From Alitiscatomonas aceti (GTDB taxonomy: Bacteria > Bacillota > Clostridia > Lachnospirales > Lachnospiraceae), in contig NZ_JAOQJF010000026.1 in the NCBI RefSeq assembly GCF_025567195.1, forward strand, positions 1-46,900: 46,900 nt of DNA. The letters are read 5' to 3'. Shown piece after piece: positions 35,557 to 43,644 of the stretch. The notes beneath the pieces were generated by a model that was given only the letters and a program-made list of their open reading frames with translations, was not told where the DNA came from and ran no database searches. The translations under genes were made by a program, and so were the position numbers. Each line of letters begins with the position of its first letter. Within the stretch, counting starts at the first letter, position 1.

Positions 35557-37287
35557 CTACGTTTCATTTCCAGGCAGAAGCCCAAGATAAGGAAGGATGT
35601 TCTCAAAAATGTCGGCAATGACCGGGGCTGCGATGGTTCCGCCGTAGTAGATCCCCACCGGTTCGTCAATGGTGATGAGGGCAATGACCTGGGGATCGTC
35701 AGCCGGGGCAAAGCCCAGAAAAGAAGAGATATACTTTTTCCGGCTCCTGGGAAGCTTTTCCGAGGTGGCCGTTTTTCCTCCGATCCGGAAGCCCTCCACC
35801 TTTGCCCGTTTCCCGCTGCCCTCAGCCACCACCTGCTCCAGGATATGCCGCATGGTCCGGCTGGTCTCCTCCGATACCACATTTTCCCTTACGGGATACG
35901 TAAACTCCCGCACCAGGGAGCCGTCCCGGCTCTCCGCCTTTATGGCAAAATGGGGTGTGATCCGGTTCCCTCCGTTGATGATGGAGGAGGCGGTGGTCAC
36001 AAGCTGGATGGGAGTGATCTGGAACGACTGTCCAAAGGAGACCGTGGCCAGTTCCACCAGGCCCATATTTTCCTTCTTATGCATAATGGTGGCCGCCTCC
36101 CCGGGAAGGTCGATGCCTGTTTTCCCCAGCAGGCCGAACTGCTGGAAATAATCGTAAAAACGCTCCGCTCCCAGCCGCTGTCCCACGTCGATGAACACCG
36201 GATTACAGGAGTTCATGGCTCCCTGTAAAAAGGTCTCGCCGCCGTGGCCGCCCACCTTATGGCACCGGATCTTCCGGTCCTCCACGATCCGGAAGCCCGG
36301 ACAGGAAAACCGGTCCTCCAGGGAGACCACTCCGGCCTCCAGACCGGCTGCGGCCGTGATGATCTTGAAGGTGGAGCCCGGCTCATAGGTGTCGTTGATG
36401 CACCGGTTCCTCCACATGGCGTTCAAAAGATCCTGTTTTTCCTTTCCGGAAGCGGCCCCATCCCCCTCTGCCAGGGAAAACGGGGCGTTGAGATGAAATT
36501 CCGGGGCGTTGACCATGGCGTATATCTCCCCGTTCTGAGGGTTCATGACAATGACCGAAACGGCCCTGGCCCCCTTCCGCTCCATCACCTGGTACGCGGC
36601 CTGCTCTGCGTATTTCTGGATGTTCACGTCCAGGCTCACAGTCAGGGTGTTCCCGGCCACCGGCTCCAGCCGCTCCTCTGCGGCATTTTCCACCTCCACG
36701 CCTTTGGCATCGGACAGGGTAAGGATCTTTCCGTCCCGGCCCTTTAAGTATTTTTCGTACATGACCTCCAGGCCGATGATCCCCTGGTTATCGGCCCCTG
36801 TAAAGCCCAGGACCCGGGAAGCCAGGCTGTCGTAGGGGTAATACCGCTTATAATCCTCATCCACCTTGACGCCAGCAAAGCCATGGGAGCGGATCCGGTC
36901 TCCGTCGGCCTTATCCACATTGGTCTTTATGATCTCCCGGGAAGAGCGCTTTTCCACCTTTTTGCGGACCTCTGCCTCCGGCAGCTCCAGTTCCCCGGAG
37001 AGCATCCGGATCACCGCCTCCGGCTCCTCCACCTGGTTATGGACCACGGAGACCGTACAGACCGTCCGGTTGGAGGCGATGACCGTGCCGTTCCGGTCCA
37101 CGATCTCCCCTCTGGCCGCCTTGATGGTCCGTTCCCTTTCATGGAGATCGTCGGCCATGGTGCTGTAATGCTCTGACCGGAAGATCATCAGATAGCCCAG
37201 CTGGCCGCAGAGCCCGGCCATAAAAAGCGACAAAAACGCCATGGTCACCAGGATCCGTCTCCTGTGATGGGTCAGAAAAGAGCTCAT
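35557..37287 (-). CDS. Class B penicillin-binding protein with KTA instead of KTG (SpoVD-like position)
   Basis: 576 residues. Cytoplasmic tail and membrane anchor (about 11-31), a PBP dimerisation domain starting ARGEIVDRNG, then the transpeptidase domain. Active-site motifs are STFK (Ser305-Lys308) and SCN (360-362); the third is KTA (505-507, in GGKTATSEKLPRS) where the family normally has KTG. There is no PASTA domain. By position after the first PBP it corresponds to Bacillus SpoVD, a sporulation septal enzyme, but a vegetative role is not excluded. The upstream ribosome site is weak. Note that the neighbouring PBP has a normal KTG. Confidence 0.9.
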   Translation of the reverse strand: MSSFLTHHRRRILVTMAFLSLFMAGLCGQLGYLMIFRSEHYSTMADDLHERERTIKAARGEIVDRNGTVIASNRTVCTVSVVHNQVEEPEAVIRMLSGELELPEAEVRKKVEKRSSREIIKTNVDKADGDRIRSHGFAGVKVDEDYKRYYPYDSLASRVLGFTGADNQGIIGLEVMYEKYLKGRDGKILTLSDAKGVEVENAAEERLEPVAGNTLTVSLDVNIQKYAEQAAYQVMERKGARAVSVIVMNPQNGEIYAMVNAPEFHLNAPFSLAEGDGAASGKEKQDLLNAMWRNRCINDTYEPGSTFKIITAAAGLEAGVVSLEDRFSCPGFRIVEDRKIRCHKVGGHGGETFLQGAMNSCNPVFIDVGQRLGAERFYDYFQQFGLLGKTGIDLPGEAATIMHKKENMGLVELATVSFGQSFQITPIQLVTTASSIINGGNRITPHFAIKAESRDGSLVREFTYPVRENVVSEETSRTMRHILEQVVAEGSGKRAKVEGFRIGGKTATSEKLPRSRKKYISSFLGFAPADDPQVIALITIDEPVGIYYGGTIAAPVIADIFENILPYLGLLPGNET

Positions 37288-37342
37288 GACGCCACATCCA
37301 TGTCCGTGTTTTGTTACTCATTATATTTCATTTCACCGGAAA

Positions 37343-38017
37343 TTATGAATGGCTGATCCCAAAGACTGCCTCCGCCTTCCCGATCCGTTTCTCGATCTGG
37401 GCATAAAAGTCCCCATCCCTGTCATAGGGAGTCAGATAAAATTCCTTTAACACATACATGCTCAGGTTCCTGGACAGGATCCCTTCTGTATCCTCCCGGA
37501 CGATCCTGGAAAGCTCCTTTAAAAAATAATGCCATCTGGAAATATAGGCATCATATTTTTCCGCTTCCGGCATATCGATCCACTTTTTCACCCTGATCTT
37601 GGCCCGGTTTGTCTTCCGGCACTCCCTGACCTGGAGAAAATACTGGAAGCTCCCGTTTTCATACAGCCGCCCCAGAGGGAAGATCCGGCAGATCCCCGGG
37701 CGGAAGCTGTGGACCGTACAGCGTCCGTTCTGATCCAGGAACGTGCATCTTTCCCCCACCCCTGTCATTTTTAGATTGGGGAGGACGATCCCATCCACCA
37801 CATTCAGTTCTAAATTTTCAGTCAGAAGCGTCTCTGCTCCCACTCCTGTCCCTTCTGCCAAACGGTGCATATCCAGGGGATCCAGGACCACCGACCGGCC
37901 CATGCCCGAACAGCAGGCAGAGCAGCCTGCACAGCCGCCGCAGTCTGCTCTTACCATATCGGAAAGCCCGTAGAGCCTTCCGTCTGAAATCTCATTTAAA
38001 TCGATCTGTCTTTCCAT
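37343..38017 (-). CDS. YkgJ-type cysteine-cluster protein
   Basis: 224 residues. A dense N-terminal Cys group (CGGCAGCSACC, residues 26-36), then ERCTFLDQNGRC...HSFRPGICRIFPLG, the family pattern likely to bind zinc or an iron-sulfur cluster. The C-terminal 100 residues are helical and charged. Biochemical function is unknown in the family. It lies inside the dcw operon between two PBP genes, which is unusual context; AGAGG is 6 nt before the ATG. Gene spacing (55-58 bp on each side) is consistent with the same transcript. Confidence 0.87.
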   Translation of the reverse strand: MERQIDLNEISDGRLYGLSDMVRADCGGCAGCSACCSGMGRSVVLDPLDMHRLAEGTGVGAETLLTENLELNVVDGIVLPNLKMTGVGERCTFLDQNGRCTVHSFRPGICRIFPLGRLYENGSFQYFLQVRECRKTNRAKIRVKKWIDMPEAEKYDAYISRWHYFLKELSRIVREDTEGILSRNLSMYVLKEFYLTPYDRDGDFYAQIEKRIGKAEAVFGISHS

Positions 38018-38075
38018 CCGTCACCTCTCTGTATCTTCGTCCCCGGCGGCTCCGGGCCGCCGGAATGCATCCCAT

Positions 38076-40283
38076 CTACTGGGGCTCTGTTTCCCCCTGG
38101 CCTTCCGGAGCGTTTTCTGGCCCTGGGGCCGGAGGCGTTTCCGACAGAGTCTCAGAGGCCGCCTCCCCAGGGGGCTGGCCGCCTCCGGCCACGGTGTCGG
38201 GAAGTCCCAGCCCGTCGTCATAAGGCACGACCTCCTCACTGGCCGGCTCGGTCTCCGGAATGGTCTCCCCGTTTTCATCGGTCATGGGCTCCGTTTCCTC
38301 TGCCTGGGTCTCTCCGTCTCCAGCTTCCCCTCCGGGCTCCAGACCGCCCTGGTTCTGGTTGGTGATCCCCTCACCCTGGGCCGCCAGGCTCTCGTCCTCG
38401 GTCCCGGCCACATCCGTATCCGGGAAAATATTCATATAAGGAAGGACTTCTGTCATGATCTTCTGGAACACCTCTGTGGCAAAGGTACTGTGGGCCTGTT
38501 CCTTTCCCGGCAGATTGGGCGTGTCGATGACCACATAGGTCAGGACCTGGGGATCGTCGGCCGGGGCAAAGCCCGCAAAGGACAGCAGGTAATTGTTGGC
38601 AGACCGGGGCAGCTTCTGGGCCGTTCCCGTCTTTCCGCCGATCTTATATCCGGCCACCCGTCCTGCCTTACCAGTGCCTTCCTCACTGTCCACAGTCAGG
38701 AACATGGCGTTTCTTACAAAATCGCTGGTGGCCTGGGATACGGTCTCCCGCACCAGATTGGGCTCCACCTTCTTCACCACGGCCCCCTGGTCGTTTAAGA
38801 TCTGCTTCACCACATGGGGTTCATAATAGGAGCCGCCGTTGATCACCGACGACAGGGCCGCCGCCATCTGGACCATGGTACAGTTGTACGTCTGACCAAA
38901 GGAGTTACAGGCCAGATCCGCCGCTCCCATGTTGTCTGCATGGAAGATCAAGCCGGCCGTATCGGCCTCGCCGGGAAGATCGATCCCCGTCTTCTGGCCA
39001 AAGCCGAAGATCTCCTGGTATCTGGCAAACCGTTCCACACCCATACGGGCTGCGATCTGCATCATTGCGTCGTTGCAGGATTTCATTAGGGTCTGCTCCA
39101 CCGAAAGGACGCCGTGGCCGTAAATGCTGACGCACTTGATCCGGTGGCCGCCCACCTCCTGGGCGCCGTCACAGACAAAGGTCTCCTGGGAACCGATGAT
39201 CCCTTCCTCCAGGGCCGCCGCCACCGTCAGGGGCTTGGCCGGGGAACCTGGCTCGAAGCTGTCGCTGACACAGAAGTTCCTCCACATCTGGTTCCAGGCC
39301 TCCGACTTCTGCTCCTCAGTCATGGCGTCGATCTGCTCCTGGGTGTACATGGCACCCAGATTTCTCGGATCGTTGAGGTCATACCGCCGGTTGGAGGCCA
39401 TGGCCAGGATCTCGCCGTTGTTGGGGTTCATCACCAGCACCGCCGCCGTCTTGCTCCCGATGCCGTTCATCCACTCGTCGATGTACTTTTCCACGATCTT
39501 CTGGATATTGGTGTCAATGGTGGAAACGATGGTGTTTCCGTTTTCCGCTGATTTAATGACCTTCTCCATATTGGATTCGGCGTCCAGATAGCCATACTCC
39601 CGGCCGTTGGTGCCGATGAGCTGATCGTTGTAAAACTGCTCGATGCCGCCGCTTCCCTGCTTTCCGTTGTCAAAGGAAAAGCCCACCACATTGCAGGCCA
39701 CGGAGCCGTAGGGATAGACCCGCTTATACTCGTCCTCAAACCATACGCCCTGGACCCGCTTCCTGCTCCTGGAGTCTATATACTGCTTGTTCACCTCTTT
39801 GGCCTTTGCCTCGAAGGCCTCCTTTTCCTCTGCCGAAAGCTGTCTCCGGAACTTCACATAATAGGAATTCGGGTTTTCATTGATGGCTGAAAGGATCTCC
39901 TCCCGGTCGTATCCGAATACATCCACCAGGGCCGTCACTGTGGTCTCCAGATAATTGGCTGAATCCTTATTGATCTGGTTGGGATCCAGGATCAGATTGT
40001 AGACCTTTTCGCTGGTGGCCAGGTAGGTGCCGTTCCGGTCCACAATGTCCCCCCGCCGGTAGGGCAGGGTACGGCTGTTGTAGGAGGACTGCTGGTTTAA
40101 GACGATCTCCGTATACTCCTCGTTCTTCTCATCCACCAGCATATAGAGCTTCACCGCAAGACCAAACAAAGCCAGCGTAATTACGAGGACCGTAACCGCC
40201 AGCTTTTCCTGCATGTATCTTGAGAATATTTTTTTGTGCTTGTTCTGACTACCGTTCCGGGATGTCTTCATACTGTCTAACAT
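38076..40283 (-). CDS. Class B penicillin-binding protein (FtsI/PbpB-like) with long acidic tail
   Basis: 735 residues. Membrane anchor (about 28-50), dimerisation domain starting RRGDIVDRNGTYL, transpeptidase domain. Motifs are SPAK (Ser347-Lys350), SCN (402-404) and KTG (551-553), all compatible with activity as a septal transpeptidase working with FtsW. After residue 622 a Glu/Gly/Pro-rich, low-complexity tail of about 110 residues extends outside the membrane; no PASTA domain. By position (after ftsL) it corresponds to PbpB. The start ATG lies inside the end of the ftsL-like gene (overlap about 35 bp); a second ATG at 40271 is possible. Confidence 0.92.
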   Translation of the reverse strand: MLDSMKTSRNGSQNKHKKIFSRYMQEKLAVTVLVITLALFGLAVKLYMLVDEKNEEYTEIVLNQQSSYNSRTLPYRRGDIVDRNGTYLATSEKVYNLILDPNQINKDSANYLETTVTALVDVFGYDREEILSAINENPNSYYVKFRRQLSAEEKEAFEAKAKEVNKQYIDSRSRKRVQGVWFEDEYKRVYPYGSVACNVVGFSFDNGKQGSGGIEQFYNDQLIGTNGREYGYLDAESNMEKVIKSAENGNTIVSTIDTNIQKIVEKYIDEWMNGIGSKTAAVLVMNPNNGEILAMASNRRYDLNDPRNLGAMYTQEQIDAMTEEQKSEAWNQMWRNFCVSDSFEPGSPAKPLTVAAALEEGIIGSQETFVCDGAQEVGGHRIKCVSIYGHGVLSVEQTLMKSCNDAMMQIAARMGVERFARYQEIFGFGQKTGIDLPGEADTAGLIFHADNMGAADLACNSFGQTYNCTMVQMAAALSSVINGGSYYEPHVVKQILNDQGAVVKKVEPNLVRETVSQATSDFVRNAMFLTVDSEEGTGKAGRVAGYKIGGKTGTAQKLPRSANNYLLSFAGFAPADDPQVLTYVVIDTPNLPGKEQAHSTFATEVFQKIMTEVLPYMNIFPDTDVAGTEDESLAAQGEGITNQNQGGLEPGGEAGDGETQAEETEPMTDENGETIPETEPASEEVVPYDDGLGLPDTVAGGGQPPGEAASETLSETPPAPGPENAPEGQGETEPQ

Positions 40284-40734
40284 ACTCGCTTTCTGTCTTG
40301 TTATACATCCTTACCTGGTCCTTATTGGCATAGACCATCCCCAGCTCCTCTGTGGCGATCTTATAGATATTGTCCAGATCGATGGACGTATTGATCCGGG
40401 TCTCCAGGGCGTCATTGTCCGCCTTCTTTTTTTCAATGGACGCCTCCAGGGCCTCGATGTGGTTGAGCCTGGCGGCGATGGAGGACTGGAGCTGTAAATA
40501 GCTGACACAGAAATAAAGGGTGCACACTGCGGCAATTGTCAGTACGATCACATACGGCAGGTCCATCTGGAGTGCTTTTTCCTGGTTTCTTCTGACAGTA
40601 ACAGTACGGCTCTGGCTGCTGGCCTCCCGTCGGGGCTCCCTGGGCCTCTCCTGTCTTCTTTCCGGTTCCAGCTTTCTGGCCGCAGTCCCACTGACATATT
40701 CCGGCGCTGCCCCTCTTCTGGTCTTTGCTGCCAT
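40249..40734 (-). CDS. ftsL: FtsL/DivIC-like septum protein
   Basis: 161 residues. A basic, disordered N-terminal tail of about 57 residues is followed by one membrane helix (about 58-80), then a leucine-zipper-like coiled coil (about 82-115) and an ELGMVYA-type region typical of DivIC/FtsL proteins. These link FtsQ and the FtsW-PBP pair. The sequence is weakly conserved, so assignment rests on topology and on position between rsmH and the PBP gene. AGGAAG is about 7 nt before the ATG. Confidence 0.82.
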   Translation of the reverse strand: MAAKTRRGAAPEYVSGTAARKLEPERRQERPREPRREASSQSRTVTVRRNQEKALQMDLPYVIVLTIAAVCTLYFCVSYLQLQSSIAARLNHIEALEASIEKKKADNDALETRINTSIDLDNIYKIATEELGMVYANKDQVRMYNKTESEYVRQYEDIPER

Positions 40735-40757
40735 ACTATCACTTCCTTTCCTATTCC

Positions 40758-41699
40758 TTATGATCCGCTCCGTTCAAACACACGGAGCTTTGAGCTTTTT
40801 GATCTTGTATTTTCTTCCAGCTCCTGTCCGCTGGGAACGATGGGCTTTCTTGTGATGACCTTTCCCCGGCTTTTCCTTCCGCAGACGCATACGGGAAAGT
40901 CCGGCGGGCAGATACATGGGTTTTCACAGGTCTTAAACCGTGTCTTGACGATCCTGTCCTCCAACGAGTGGAAGGTGATGATGGAAAGCCTTCCTCCTGG
41001 ATTTAAAAGATCCACCATGGTATCGATGGATTCGTCCAGCACCTCCAGCTCATGGTTCAGCTCGATGCGGATGGCCTGGAAGGTGCGCTTGGCCGGGTGG
41101 CCTCCCTCGGCCCGTACCCTGGCCGGGATGGCGGCCTTGATGATCTCCACCAGCTCATCGGTGGTTTCGATCCATTTCTCCTGGCGCGCTTTCACAATGT
41201 GCTTTGCAATATTTTTCGCAAACCGGTCCTCGCCGTAATCACGGATGATCCGGTACAGCTCCATCTCGCTGTATTCATTGACGATATCCGCGGCCGTTTT
41301 TTCGTTTCTCTGGTCCATACGCATATCCAACGGCGCGCTTTCCCGGTAGGTAAAGCCCCTCTCTGCCGTATCCAGCTGATAGGAGGATACGCCCAGGTCC
41401 AGGTAGATCCCGTCCACTTTTCCGATCCCCAGGCTGGACAGCACCTCTTTTATATTTCTGTAATTGCTCCTAACGATGGTAACCTTCTCTCCGTATTCCT
41501 TAAGCCTCCCAGAAGCTGCTTGGATGGCGTCTGCATCCTGGTCGATGCCGATGAGACGGCCTTTGGGGCCCAGCCGCTTTAGGACCTCATAAGCATGGCC
41601 GCCGCCGCCCAGGGTACCGTCCACATAGATCCCGTCCGGCTTAATATTCAGGCTGTCTACGGTTTCGTATAGGAGAACTGACTTGTGTTCAAAAATCAT
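40758..41699 (-). CDS. rsmH: 16S rRNA (cytosine(1402)-N4)-methyltransferase
   Basis: 313 residues. It methylates C1402 in the ribosomal P site using S-adenosylmethionine. Family features: HKSVLLYETVD, the SAM loop GTLGGGGHA, YLDLGVSSYQLD, and the C-terminal FHSLEDRIVK with CICPPDFPVCVCG. The ATG overlaps the mraZ stop (ATGA). This is the normal second gene of the dcw cluster (old name mraW). Confidence 0.97.
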   Translation of the reverse strand: MIFEHKSVLLYETVDSLNIKPDGIYVDGTLGGGGHAYEVLKRLGPKGRLIGIDQDADAIQAASGRLKEYGEKVTIVRSNYRNIKEVLSSLGIGKVDGIYLDLGVSSYQLDTAERGFTYRESAPLDMRMDQRNEKTAADIVNEYSEMELYRIIRDYGEDRFAKNIAKHIVKARQEKWIETTDELVEIIKAAIPARVRAEGGHPAKRTFQAIRIELNHELEVLDESIDTMVDLLNPGGRLSIITFHSLEDRIVKTRFKTCENPCICPPDFPVCVCGRKSRGKVITRKPIVPSGQELEENTRSKSSKLRVFERSGS

Positions 41700-42121
41700 A
41701 TGCCAAGACCTTCCATATTTTCTGCGATTTCTTCCATATCATCATACACGTTCTTTTCTGTCCAGAGCGCCTTGTTCCAGATCTCGATCCGGCTTCCGAC
41801 TCCCACCAGGACCACATCCTTTTCCAGCTTCGCAAATTCCCGGAGGACCGCAGGGATCAGGATCCTGCCCTGCCTGTCCACCTCGCAGGCGCTGGCGCCG
41901 GCCAGGAAAAACCTTGTAAATTTTCTGGCATTGGCATTTGTAAGAGGAAGTGCGTGGAGTTTTTCTTCAAAGGATCTCCATTCGGAATTTTCGTACACAA
42001 AAAGACACCCGTCCAGTCCCTTGGTCACAACGAACTCATCGCCCAGCTGTTCCCGGAACCTGGATGGTACGATCAAACGGCCCTTGGCATCGATTGTGTG
42101 ACTGTATTCTCCAATGAACAT
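41696..42121 (-). CDS. mraZ: Transcriptional regulator MraZ
   Basis: 141 residues with two SpoVT/AbrB-type repeats (GEYSHTIDAKGRLIVPSRFR and the second CEVDRQGRILIPAVLR). It is a DNA-binding repressor of its own dcw operon. I place the start at the ATG at 42121, giving the canonical MFIGEY N-terminus, with AGGAG 6-7 nt upstream; the open frame runs further up into the operator. Its probable binding sites, five 10-bp repeats, lie just upstream at 42155-42204. Confidence 0.96.
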   Translation of the reverse strand: MFIGEYSHTIDAKGRLIVPSRFREQLGDEFVVTKGLDGCLFVYENSEWRSFEEKLHALPLTNANARKFTRFFLAGASACEVDRQGRILIPAVLREFAKLEKDVVLVGVGSRIEIWNKALWTEKNVYDDMEEIAENMEGLGI

Positions 42122-42154
42122 CGTCTTCTCCTGTTGCCACCGCGCTCCATGGGG

Positions 42155-42204
42155 AACCACCGTTCCACCATTTAGCACCACTTTAACCCACTTTCCACCA
42201 CTTC
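42155..42204 (-). promoter_or_regulatory. MraZ operator: five tandem 10-bp repeats
   Basis: On the minus strand, in order: GAAGTGGTGG, AAAGTGGGTT, AAAGTGGTGC, TAAATGGTGG, AACGGTGGTT. Every unit has TGG at the same place and most have AAGTGG. MraZ of other bacteria binds repeats of this type with 10-bp periodicity. They lie directly downstream of the promoter, within the predicted first 50 transcribed bases, so binding would block initiation or elongation. Confidence 0.85.
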
Positions 42205-42211
42205 TTCTTTA

Positions 42212-42240
42212 ATATTAGTACATATGAAAGAAAATAGCAA
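42212..42240 (-). promoter_or_regulatory. Promoter of the dcw operon (mraZ)
   Basis: On the minus strand TTGCTA (42240-42235) and TAATAT (42217-42212) are 17 bp apart; predicted start near 42205, just before the five MraZ repeats. Confidence 0.75.
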
Positions 42241-42253
42241 GGAATTTTTAAAG

Positions 42254-42284
42254 AAAAAACCGCCGGGAATCCTGTTCCCGACGG
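42254..42284 (-). terminator. Terminator of the lgt-spo0E-like operon
   Basis: On the minus strand CCGTCGGGAA (42284-42275) pairs with TTCCCGGCGG (42269-42260; one G-T wobble), followed by TTTTTTCTTT. It isolates the dcw promoter from the upstream operon. Confidence 0.85.
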
Positions 42285-42398
42285 CCCCATCTGCTTTTAA
42301 GTTTTATTGGACAACAGGGGAATTTCTCCTCTTTCGTACCGCCCACCAACGGGCCAAACAAAAAACGTGAACACAAAGACCGGCCCGTGCCGGTTCCG

Positions 42399-42563
42399 CT
42401 AATAGCCGGCCGCCATATACTGCTCGATCAAGGCATCCAGCTCTACACTGTACTGATATACGGTAGCATAATCTTCCTTTTCATCAATGCTCCGGTTCAG
42501 CTTTACTCTCACACATTCGATCCTCTGGATCAATTTCTCACGCTCTTCATTCAACCCGTTCAT
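42399..42563 (-). CDS. Spo0E-like aspartyl-phosphate phosphatase
   Basis: A 54-residue small gene: MNGLNEEREKLIQRIE then a second helix ending YSVELDALIEQYMAAGY. The SVELDxLI segment matches the SQELDxLI signature of the Spo0E family, two-helix proteins that dephosphorylate Spo0A-P and so restrain sporulation. The ATG directly follows the lgt stop (TAG-ATG), with GAGG about 10 nt upstream inside lgt, so the two are translationally coupled. A small hairpin and then the terminator at 42254-42284 follow. Family assignment rests on size, helix pattern and motif; the activity is inferred. Confidence 0.82.
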   Translation of the reverse strand: MNGLNEEREKLIQRIECVRVKLNRSIDEKEDYATVYQYSVELDALIEQYMAAGY

Positions 42564-43442
42564 CTATACTGTTTCCTCGCTTTCTCCTGGTCCCTTCCTT
42601 CGATGGAACAGGAGAACAGCCAGGGAAATGACTGCGATCACCATGGATAACACCTGGGAGACTGCAAGTTCCGTTCCCGGGATCAGAAGCTGGTCCGTCC
42701 GGAGCCCTTCGATCCACGCGCGTCCGATTCCATATCCGGTCAGATAAATCAGTAACATTTCTCCTGTAAATTTTTTTCTCTTTCTGTACCAGAGCATGAA
42801 TAAAAGAAGCCCCAGGTTCCACATGGATTCATAGAGGAACGTCGGATGGACCTGGATATACTCGATCCCGTTTTCCGTGATCAGATGCTCCAGAAGCTCC
42901 TGGGATATCATGCTTTCATTGACAATGCTCCGTTTGATCCGCATGGCGAACAGGCTGTCCGTATAGCCGCCGAAGGCCTCGCAGTTCATAAAGTTTCCCC
43001 AGCGGCCGATGATCTGCCCGGTCACAAGGCCGAGACAGGCGCTGTCCGCCATGGACAGGAATGAAAGCTTACGCTTTCTTGTGAACACGATCAGCGTGAT
43101 CACTGCGGCGATGATCCCTCCGTAGATGGCCAGGCCGCCCTTCCGTATATTGAAGATCTCCGCCAGATGATCCTTATAGTATCCCCACTGGAACACCACA
43201 TAATAGAGACGGGCCCCGATGATCGCAAAGATCACTCCATACAGCATGAAATCCAGATAGATCTCCGGATCCTGCCCCCTCCTTTTTGCATCCTGCTGGG
43301 CCACCAGAAGTCCGGCGATCATTCCGATCCCGATGATCAGGCCGTAATATGCAAAGGATACTCCAAAAATGGAGAAGCTTTTTGTCATATTCTGGACGGA
43401 TATCCCCAGGTGTATAAAGCTTAAATCTGCCCCTTCCGCCAT
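42564..43442 (-). CDS. lgt: Prolipoprotein diacylglyceryl transferase
   Basis: 292 residues and about seven membrane segments. It transfers diacylglycerol from phosphatidylglycerol to the lipobox Cys of prolipoproteins such as the GerMN protein here. The family signature GRWGNFMNCEAFGG is present, as are the C-terminal HPTFLYESMWNLG and GRAWIEGLRTD segments. I place the start at the ATG at 43442, with AAGGAG 8 nt upstream; the GTG at 43451 overlaps that site. It is followed immediately by the spo0E-like gene. Confidence 0.95.
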   Translation of the reverse strand: MAEGADLSFIHLGISVQNMTKSFSIFGVSFAYYGLIIGIGMIAGLLVAQQDAKRRGQDPEIYLDFMLYGVIFAIIGARLYYVVFQWGYYKDHLAEIFNIRKGGLAIYGGIIAAVITLIVFTRKRKLSFLSMADSACLGLVTGQIIGRWGNFMNCEAFGGYTDSLFAMRIKRSIVNESMISQELLEHLITENGIEYIQVHPTFLYESMWNLGLLLFMLWYRKRKKFTGEMLLIYLTGYGIGRAWIEGLRTDQLLIPGTELAVSQVLSMVIAVISLAVLLFHRRKGPGESEETV

Positions 43443-43579
43443 ATCAAACACTCCTTTTGTCGTTTATGTTTCCTATTTTACTCCGAAATACTACAAAAAG
43501 CAAATAAATTCGCATGACACCGTCTCCCTTATTTCGACAAAAGTTCCCGTTTCTGTTGTGCAGCCCACACCCGTTTTCC

Positions 43580-43608
43580 TTGCATTTTTCATCCGGGGCC
43601 TATATACT
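43580..43608 (+). promoter_or_regulatory. Promoter of the amidohydrolase gene
   Basis: TTGCAT (43580-43585), 17 bp, TATACT (43603-43608). It excludes upstream in-frame codons as the translation start. Confidence 0.65.
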
Positions 43609-43644
43609 GAAAGCAGAAAAAATACTGCTGAATGGAGGCAAAAA

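Noticed and set aside
42361..42398. CCGGC/GCCGG hairpin after the Spo0E-like gene as the main terminator
   Set aside because: Its following T-run is weak; the hairpin at 42254-42284 with six Ts is a better terminator.
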